Assembly (NCBI RefSeq): GCF_015472005.1 | Contig: NZ_BMAQ01000004.1 | Location: 1 to 64,000 of the forward strand | Direction: 5' to 3' | DNA from: Insulibacter thermoxylanivorax | Lineage (GTDB): Bacteria; Bacillota; Bacilli; Paenibacillales; DA-C8 | Length of the DNA stretch: 64,000 nucleotides | In this document: positions 58,163-64,000 of the stretch, one piece after another | Layout: the number at the start of each line of letters is the position of its first letter | Position numbering within the stretch: position 1 is the first letter of the stretch | Made by a program: the position numbers and the translations under genes | The notes under the pieces: generated by a model | Databases searched by the model: none | What the model was told of the DNA's origin: nothing | What the model saw: the letters and a program-made list of their open reading frames with translations, nothing else

Positions 58163-59569
58163 TTAGAATCCAAAGTAGTTGCGTGCATTGTAATAAGAGA
58201 TGTTCTGCACGATCCGGCCGACCTCTTCAAGATCGTTAGGATACTCCCCGTTCTCGACCCACTCACCGATCAAGTTGCACAGGATACGGCGGAAATACTC
58301 ATGGCGAGTATAGGACAGGAAGCTTCTGGAGTCGGTCAACATACCGACGAAACGGCCCAGCAGACCAAGATCAGCCAGCGTGGTCATCTGTGCGATCATG
58401 CCCAGCTTCGTATCGTTAAACCACCAGCCGGAACCAAACTGGATCTTCCCCGGGATGCCGCCGCCTTGGAAGCTGCCGATCAGCGCACCGATCACGTGGT
58501 TATGGGATGGATTCAGCGAGTACAGGATCGTCTTCGGCAGTTTGTCTTCCTTGTCCAGTGCGGACAGCAGTCCCGTCAGCGGAAGCGCGATCAGCGTATC
58601 GCTGATGGAGTCGAAGCCCGTATCTGGACCCAGTTGTTTGAACATCCGGTAGTTGTTATTGCGCGATGCATTCATGTGATACTGCATCACCCAGCCGTAC
58701 TCAGCGTACAGCTTACCCAGGAAGAGCAGCGTATACGTCTTATGCTTCATTTCTTCCTCATGGGAAACCTTTTCGCCCGTCAATGCCTTGGCAAATATCT
58801 CGCTGACCTCTTCCTCCGTCGCCTCAGCATAAGGTACGTAGTCCAGAGCATGGTCAGAGACACGGCAGCCGACTTTATGGAAGAAATCGACGCGGGCTTT
58901 CAGCGCAGCGAGGAAATCGCTGTAGTTGTTGATCGGGTGACCGGATATTTCCGCCAGCTGCTTAATCCAGGGCAAGAAGGTCTCGCGGTTGATCTCCAGT
59001 CCCTTATCCGGGCGGAAAGATGGCAGCACTTTCACATCGAAGGACTCGTCTTTGGCGATTTGGATATGATATTCCAACGAATCCACAGGATCATCCGTAG
59101 TACAGATGACTTCAACATTGGACTTCTTGATGAAATCCCGAGCACCAAACCCTTCGCTGTTCAGCTGGGCATTGACCTTCTCCCAGATCGCCGGCGCGGT
59201 CTTCTCATTCAGCACTTCGTCGATGCCGAAATACCGCTTCAGCTCCAGATGGGACCAGTGATACAGCGGGTTGCCGATGGCATCGGGCAAGGTCTTCGCA
59301 TACGCCAAGAACTTGTCATAATCGCTGGCGTCGCCGGTGATGTACCGTTCTTCGATCCCGTTGGAACGCATCGCTCTCCACTTGTAATGGTCGCCGTACA
59401 GCCATACTTCAGTGATCGTCTTGTACGTCTTGTTCTCATGGATCTCTTGCGGGCTCAGATGACAATGGTAGTCGATGATCGGCATCTGCTTCGCAAAATC
59501 ATGATACAGTTTGCGAGCGGTCTCATTGCTCAATAGAAAATCTTCATCCATGAATGGTTTAGCCAACAC
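58163..59569 (-). CDS. uxaC: Glucuronate (uronate) isomerase
   Basis: About 468 residues, the normal UxaC length. It turns glucuronate or galacturonate into the keto sugar, first step of hexuronate use. Family stretches include IDYHCHLSPQEIHENK near the N-terminus, TTDDPVDSLEYH, VLPSFRPDKG and WWFNDTKLGMIAQM, LGRFVGMLTDSRSFLSYTRHEYFRR near the end. GAGGGG precedes three candidate starts (GTG 59575, GTG 59569, TTG 59566). No uxuA or uxaB is adjacent, so the other hexuronate genes must be elsewhere. Confidence 0.96.
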   Translation of the reverse strand: MLAKPFMDEDFLLSNETARKLYHDFAKQMPIIDYHCHLSPQEIHENKTYKTITEVWLYGDHYKWRAMRSNGIEERYITGDASDYDKFLAYAKTLPDAIGNPLYHWSHLELKRYFGIDEVLNEKTAPAIWEKVNAQLNSEGFGARDFIKKSNVEVICTTDDPVDSLEYHIQIAKDESFDVKVLPSFRPDKGLEINRETFLPWIKQLAEISGHPINNYSDFLAALKARVDFFHKVGCRVSDHALDYVPYAEATEEEVSEIFAKALTGEKVSHEEEMKHKTYTLLFLGKLYAEYGWVMQYHMNASRNNNYRMFKQLGPDTGFDSISDTLIALPLTGLLSALDKEDKLPKTILYSLNPSHNHVIGALIGSFQGGGIPGKIQFGSGWWFNDTKLGMIAQMTTLADLGLLGRFVGMLTDSRSFLSYTRHEYFRRILCNLIGEWVENGEYPNDLEEVGRIVQNISYYNARNYFGF

Positions 59570-59625
59570 AAGCACCCCTCTTCATAGTATTTCTACTTTA
59601 TAGCTTACTCTTGTTCACGAAAAAT

Positions 59626-59637
59626 AACAACGTTGTT
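59626..59637. promoter_or_regulatory. Palindromic operator upstream of uxaC
   Basis: AACAACGTTGTT is a perfect 12-base palindrome with a central CG, as in LacI-family operators, about 60 bases before uxaC. A sugar-acid repressor is the natural candidate; the protein is not in the window. Confidence 0.5.
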
Positions 59638-59714
59638 TTTTGTCACAGGCGCATCCGTTTATCACGTACATCGATCCTAAAGAATAGACGTATGACCAAG
59701 TATCTCTCGATCCA

Positions 59715-59750
59715 CCCCCTTGTATGCTTGTATACAAGGATACAAGGGGG
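59715..59750. repeat. Nested palindromic hairpin after the second exporter operon
   Basis: CCCCCTTGTAT (59715-59725) pairs with ATACAAGGGGG (59740-59750), and the loop holds a second perfect palindrome, CTTGTATACAAG (59727-59738). It is probably the operon terminator, though the T run on the minus strand is missing. Confidence 0.6.
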
Positions 59751-59794
59751 CAGAAATGATATGCTCAAAGAGAATATCCTTCGTCACAAGACAT

Positions 59795-61699
59795 CTACAT
59801 GGCCTCTGAAGTGAACTGGCTCTGATAGAGGTCATGATAATACCCCTTCTTCGCCAACAACGATTGGTGGGTGCCGCGTTCGATGATCCTCCCTTGATGC
59901 AGCACCACGATCTGATCGGCATTTTGAATCGTGTTGAGCCGATGGGCTACCACGATGCTCGTGCGCCCTTGCATCAGCCGATACAAGGCTTCCTGAATCT
60001 TGATCTCCGTGATCGTATCGATGCTGCTCGTCGCTTCATCGAGGATGAGAATCGCCGGATCCGCCAAGATCGCTCGGGCGATCGCCAGAAGCTGCCGCTG
60101 ACCTTGGCTGATATCCGCTGCATCCTGCGTCAGGACCGTATCATAGCCCTGCGGCAACTGTATGATGAAGGAATGAGCATTGGCCAGCTTCGCTGCCCGC
60201 TCGACCTCCTCATCGCTTGCGTCGAGCCTGCCATAGCGGATATTCTCGCGAATCGTCCCTGTGAAGAGGAAGGTATCCTGCAGAACGAAACCCATCAGCC
60301 GGCGCAGCTCATTTCGCGCAATCGTTGTGATATCGAGGCCGTCGATCAGGATGCGTCCCTGCTGCGGATCATAGAAACGGGCGAGCAGGCTCGTGATCGT
60401 CGTCTTGCCTGCCCCCGTCGGCCCGACCAGGGCCATCGTCTCGCCGGGTTTCACATGCAGATCGATCCCCTGCAGTGTATCCAGCTTCTCCCCCTCATCT
60501 CCGTCATAGGAGAAGGAGACGTTTTCGAAGCGGATCTCCCCGCGAACAGTCTGCAACTGCGCCGTCTGCGGATGCACTTTTTCTCTAGGGTCTTCATGAT
60601 CTTCATGATCTTCGAACTCCGGCTCCTCTTCCATCACTTCAAACACCCGCTCTGCACCCGCCACTGCGGACAACAAGGTGTTGAATTGATTCGCCAAGTC
60701 ATTCAGCGGTCGTGTGAACTGCCGAGCATACTCGGCGAAGACGAGAATGGTGCCCACCGAGATAACTCCGCGCAGCGTGAGCCAGCCGCCGATGGCGGCG
60801 ATGATCGCGAAACTGGCGTTGTTCAGCACATTCATCAGCTTCGGGATGAAGCCGGAATATACCTGTGCCCAGTAAGAAGCATCCCGCAATCGGCGGTTCT
60901 TCTCCATGAACTCCTCGATCACCCGCTTCTCCTGTGAGAAGAGCTTGACGATGCGCTGTCCGGACACTGTTTCCTCCACGTACCCGTTAAGTTCACCGAG
61001 GTGCCGCTGCTGCTCCTTGAACAGTCTGCCGGTGCGTGAAGTGATCCAACGCATACCCAGGAGCATCAGCGGTACGATCAATAGCGTCACCAGTGTAAGC
61101 AGCGGACTCAGCGCCGCCATCAAAACCAACATGCCGGCAAAGGTAAGCACGCTGGAGAAGATCTGAATGAAGGAACTATTCAGCGTCTGGCTGACATTGT
61201 CGATGTCATTGGTTATGCGGCTCATCAATTCGCCGTGTCTTCGTTTTACGAAATAATCGATCGGCAGGAGATGAAGGCGGCGGAACAGATCTTTGCGCAT
61301 CGTGTAGACCGTCTTCTGCGAGATGCCGATCATCCAATAGTTTTGCAAAAAGGCCGACAACGACAAGCCCGCATAGATGCCGCCCAGGCAGATGATCAGC
61401 CTCATGAGCCCGTCGCCTTCCTCATAAACCAGGTTATCAACGGCCAATCCCAGTACATAGGGGCCGAGCAATCCCATCGCGACATTCACCACAACCATGA
61501 AGAGCACGAGAATGAGCATCCACTTATGGACCGCCAAGTACCGCCACAATTTCCGGATCGTTCCGCCGAGATCCTTGGCCCTTACCTTGGGTTTGCCCAG
61601 ATTAGCCATGGGGCCTCTAGGGCCGCCGAATCCCGGCATATTCGCCGGCGATCCGCCCTGGTCCTGTATGGATGTGTTCGTACGCTGCTGTTCACTCAT
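59795..61699 (-). CDS. ABC exporter half-transporter, catalytically competent ATPase (pair 2)
   Basis: 634 residues, with the same plan as the partner in pair 1: Gly/Pro-rich N-terminus (GFGGPRGPMANLGKPKVRAKDL), six membrane segments, GPTGAGKTT, ISQGQRQ signature and ILILDEATSSIDT with catalytic Glu. An Asp/Glu/His stretch (EDHEDHEDPREKVH, about residues 362-375) lies between membrane and ATPase domains. The two competent subunits are clearly paralogous, so the two operons look like an old duplication. It overlaps its partner by four bases. Confidence 0.92.
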   Translation of the reverse strand: MSEQQRTNTSIQDQGGSPANMPGFGGPRGPMANLGKPKVRAKDLGGTIRKLWRYLAVHKWMLILVLFMVVVNVAMGLLGPYVLGLAVDNLVYEEGDGLMRLIICLGGIYAGLSLSAFLQNYWMIGISQKTVYTMRKDLFRRLHLLPIDYFVKRRHGELMSRITNDIDNVSQTLNSSFIQIFSSVLTFAGMLVLMAALSPLLTLVTLLIVPLMLLGMRWITSRTGRLFKEQQRHLGELNGYVEETVSGQRIVKLFSQEKRVIEEFMEKNRRLRDASYWAQVYSGFIPKLMNVLNNASFAIIAAIGGWLTLRGVISVGTILVFAEYARQFTRPLNDLANQFNTLLSAVAGAERVFEVMEEEPEFEDHEDHEDPREKVHPQTAQLQTVRGEIRFENVSFSYDGDEGEKLDTLQGIDLHVKPGETMALVGPTGAGKTTITSLLARFYDPQQGRILIDGLDITTIARNELRRLMGFVLQDTFLFTGTIRENIRYGRLDASDEEVERAAKLANAHSFIIQLPQGYDTVLTQDAADISQGQRQLLAIARAILADPAILILDEATSSIDTITEIKIQEALYRLMQGRTSIVVAHRLNTIQNADQIVVLHQGRIIERGTHQSLLAKKGYYHDLYQSQFTSEAM

Positions 61700-63549
61700 A
61701 ATCCGCTCACCGCCTTTTCTCCAAACTGAGAGGCGACGATGCGTCGGTAGAGATCGGATGATGCCGTGAGTTCTTCATGCGTTCCTTGTGCGATGATCCG
61801 TCCCTGATCGAGCAGGATCACCCGATCTGCCTGCATCGCGGTGCTCACCTTCTGGGTGATGATGAGCGTCGTGCAATCATATCGTTTCAACGCTCGCAGC
61901 AACTTCGCTTCCGTCTTCAGATCGAGGGCACTGGTGCTGTCGTCCAGCAAGAGCAGCCTTGGTTTACGAATCAGCGCCCTTGCGATAGAGAGCCGCTGCT
62001 TCTGCCCGCCGGATAGGTTCACGCCTTTCTGCCCGACGATGGTCCCATAGCCTTCGCCGAGTTCCAGGATCGTCTCATGGATCTGGGCATGCTTGGCGGC
62101 TTCCATCACCTCATCCAGCGAAGCGTTATTCTGTCCCCAGCGAATATTGTCGGCGATGGTACCGGTGAATAAGACGACCTCCTGCGGCACCATGCCGATC
62201 GAACGGCGCCACTCTTCCAGCGGAAGATCGCGGATATCGACTCCGTCGATCAAGATCCGGCCCCGCTCCGGCTGGAATAGCCGCGGGATGAGCTGGAACA
62301 TCGAGGACTTGCCGGAACCCGTCGCGCCCATAACGGCCACGGTCTCACCCGGATGCACCACGAATGACAAGTCACGCAGCACCGGTTCCGAAGTGCCCGG
62401 ATAGCGGAAGGTCACCGCTTCGAACTCCAGCTTGCCTATGATCTCTTTGCCCAGGCAGGGGTCCTCTGCAGCAGCGGCAGCTGGACCTTCCTCCTCGACC
62501 TCCGCGCCCATCTCTGCTCTGCTATCCTCCCAGACCAGGGTTTCCTCCCCCGGATCCTCCGCTTGCAGCACTTCTTGAACCCGGCTGGCCGATGCTCTTG
62601 CCCGGGCTATACTCATCAGAATGTGAGAGAGCAAACCGAAGATTCCCGTGATCCGCGTCGCATAGATGACGATCGCCGCTGTATCCCCTGCACTTACACC
62701 GCCGATTCCCATCTGCCAATTGCCGAACCATAAGATTACCAATATGCTGATATTCATCAACAGAAGCAGGATTGGAATCGTCGTCTCGATGAGACGCAGC
62801 GCCTTTGCGGTGCGTTCCATGAGCTCGGTATTGCTTCGATCGAAGCGGTCGATCTCCCGGCGATATCGGACGAAGGCCTTGATCAGACGCATGCCCATCA
62901 GATTCTCACGGACGATTCCATTGGTCGCATCCAATTGATTCTGCACCGCTCGGAACAACTGGAAGCCCTTCCTCATCAACCAGATCAAGATGGTCACGCA
63001 GATCGGCACCGCGATCAGCAGAATCCCTGCGATCCTCACATCGATTAACAGAGCCATGATCAGGGAACCTGCCATCAAGAGCGGTGCACGCAGCATGATG
63101 CGCAGCCCCATGAACACGACGTTCTGCAGCTGGTTCACGTCGCTCGTCATCCGCGTGATGAGCGACGATGGCGGGAAGTGCTGGAACGCGCTGACAGAAA
63201 AATGCTGTATGCGCATGAACAACTTCGCGCGAACATCGTAACCAAAATGTTGGCTGACATAAGAAGAATAAAAGGAATTCGTAATCCCCGCCGCAAAACC
63301 GAGCAAAGCGACTGCGACCATTAATCCTCCCCATCCCAGAACCGCTGACAAGTCTTGCTTCATAATGCCTTCATCGATCACGGTTTTCATCAACAGCGGA
63401 TGCCACAGCTCTACGATCAACTCCACGCCCATCAAGGCTAATGCGATGATGATCGGCTTCTTATACGGTTTTAGAAAGGTCCACACCTGCGATCCCAACC
63501 TTATGAAAGCGTTATCTCTCCTCTGAATTTGAAAGGGGTACGCCATCAC
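61696..63549 (-). CDS. ABC exporter half-transporter, degenerate-site ATPase (pair 2)
   Basis: 617 residues: membrane domain, an acidic Glu/Ala linker (about 345-370) and an ATPase domain with GATGSGKSS, LSGGQKQRLSIARA and LLLLDDSTSALD, where Asp again replaces the catalytic Glu. Together with the downstream gene it forms the second heterodimeric exporter. Unlike pair 1, no regulator gene precedes it; hairpin-array repeat copy C lies upstream. GGAGG is about nine bases before the GTG start. Confidence 0.92.
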   Translation of the reverse strand: MMAYPFQIQRRDNAFIRLGSQVWTFLKPYKKPIIIALALMGVELIVELWHPLLMKTVIDEGIMKQDLSAVLGWGGLMVAVALLGFAAGITNSFYSSYVSQHFGYDVRAKLFMRIQHFSVSAFQHFPPSSLITRMTSDVNQLQNVVFMGLRIMLRAPLLMAGSLIMALLIDVRIAGILLIAVPICVTILIWLMRKGFQLFRAVQNQLDATNGIVRENLMGMRLIKAFVRYRREIDRFDRSNTELMERTAKALRLIETTIPILLLLMNISILVILWFGNWQMGIGGVSAGDTAAIVIYATRITGIFGLLSHILMSIARARASASRVQEVLQAEDPGEETLVWEDSRAEMGAEVEEEGPAAAAAEDPCLGKEIIGKLEFEAVTFRYPGTSEPVLRDLSFVVHPGETVAVMGATGSGKSSMFQLIPRLFQPERGRILIDGVDIRDLPLEEWRRSIGMVPQEVVLFTGTIADNIRWGQNNASLDEVMEAAKHAQIHETILELGEGYGTIVGQKGVNLSGGQKQRLSIARALIRKPRLLLLDDSTSALDLKTEAKLLRALKRYDCTTLIITQKVSTAMQADRVILLDQGRIIAQGTHEELTASSDLYRRIVASQFGEKAVSGL

Positions 63550-63619
63550 CTGGATGCGCCTCCCCGTTCATTCTGTTCTTAATTGTATCAAAACGGACTC
63601 GTTTCAACACCCTTTCGAA

Positions 63620-63801
63620 GTGCGAATGATGCGATTCGGTATGTGAGACAACAAGAAGTGTTGATTCAGAATACGTCGAGACCGCTGCAGCACACGGATA
63701 CGACAGTTCCTGTTGACTCAGAGTACCTGCCGATAAGCGGAATATGTAAACGAAAAGGCTGTCCTTCAGTCAGTCATCGCTGACTTACAGGACAGCCCCT
63801 C
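63620..63801. repeat. Interspersed hairpin-array repeat, copy C
   Basis: Two small hairpins, 63644-63668 (TGAGACAACA, AGAAG, TGTTGATTCA) and about 63696-63720, 52 bases apart. A right boundary hairpin follows: GGCTGTCC (63757-63764) with GGACAGCC (63790-63797). The flank before the first hairpin (from 63626) matches copy A (from 7153) at 29 of 31 positions, and the right end from GATAAGCGGAATAT is nearly identical to 7360-7425. On the minus strand the boundary hairpin is followed by TTTTCGTTT and is the likely terminator of the next gene. Confidence 0.83.
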
Positions 63802-63824
63802 CTCACTGGTGGGAGGATCTGCGT

Positions 63825-64000
63825 TTACTTAAGGCCTTCTTCAACTTCCTTGACCATCTCTGCTGTCGAGATCAGGCCGCCGCCGGACAGATACCAGTAG
63901 TCCGGGCTTAGATAGACGATGTTGTCATTCTGATAAGCCTTCGTCTTATGAATGAGTTCATTGTCCAATACTGCCGCGGCTGGAGTTGCTGCGGCATCGC
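63825..64000 (-). CDS. Iron-siderophore ABC transporter binding protein, C-terminal fragment (gene runs off the window)
   Basis: Only the last 58 codons lie in the window, ending TAA at 63827-63825. The readable C-terminus is NELIHKTKAYQNDNIVYLSP then DYWYLSGGGLISTAEMVKEV, typical of FecB/FhuD-type (YclQ-like, catecholate or petrobactin) solute-binding lipoproteins. The start, signal peptide and lipobox are outside. Identity at the family level is good; the siderophore is not known. Confidence 0.8.
   Translation of the reverse strand, partial: DAAATPAAAVLDNELIHKTKAYQNDNIVYLSPDYWYLSGGGLISTAEMVKEVEEGLK

Noticed and set aside
58301-59536. 411-codon plus-strand open frame
   Set aside because: Antisense shadow of uxaC in GC-biased codons.

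Overview
The window looks like a chromosomal segment of a spore-forming, flagellated Gram-positive of the order Bacillales, most likely family Paenibacillaceae. This rests on gene content and order (bofA, recR, dnaX, spo0F, the delta subunit rpoE, a Bacillus-type long SRP RNA), on strong AGGAGG-type ribosome binding sites with many GTG and TTG starts, and on a base composition that by eye is a little above 50 percent GC. No phage, integrase, transposase, CRISPR array, rRNA or tRNA gene was seen.

Region 1 to 16.4 kb, nearly all on the minus strand, joins two blocks that lie apart in the Bacillus subtilis chromosome. The first, in transcription order, is rpoE, pyrG, spo0F, fbaA, murA, rho, a radical SAM gene and rpmE. 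The second is SRP RNA, a PAS histidine kinase, dnaX, ybaB, recR, yaaL-like and bofA. Together they cover transcription and its termination, CTP synthesis, peptidoglycan precursor synthesis, replication and repair, and two levels of sporulation control (kinase and Spo0F; BofA for pro-sigma-K). pyrG has a leader that fits reiterative-transcription attenuation, and spo0F has a near-consensus sigma-H promoter.

Region 16.8 to 31.7 kb: a subtilisin-like protease converges on argS; ywiB, speB and speE follow (polyamine synthesis). On the plus strand come a class A penicillin-binding protein, an M1 metallopeptidase, a membrane protein and motAB behind a sigma-D type promoter. ywhD and the hflK/hflC-like pair are on the minus strand.

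Region 31.8 to 47 kb: the pyruvate dehydrogenase operon pdhABCD is followed by an esterase and the lipoyl-relay transferase lipL, which serves the lipoylated E2 enzyme. Then come two zinc-ribbon membrane proteins, a polysaccharide deacetylase, an MFS transporter, a UgtP-type glycosyltransferase and a LysM-M14 peptidase, a cell-envelope group.

Region 47 to 64 kb is more accessory: an sdpR-sdpI-like pair, a rhamnose mutarotase, tenA under a TPP riboswitch, two heterodimeric ABC exporters (one with a MarR regulator), nagAB, an SMP-30 lactonase, mscL, uxaC and the 3' end of an iron-siderophore binding protein gene.

The most unusual signal is an interspersed repeat family found three times in intergenic DNA (about 7.0-7.4, 39.6-39.8 and 63.6-63.8 kb). 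Each copy holds several hairpins of the form TGAGACRACA, 5 bases, TGTTGWCTCA, mostly spaced about 51-52 bases apart, and is bounded by a larger GGCTGTCC/GGACAGCC hairpin that can also act as a terminator. I do not recognise this family.
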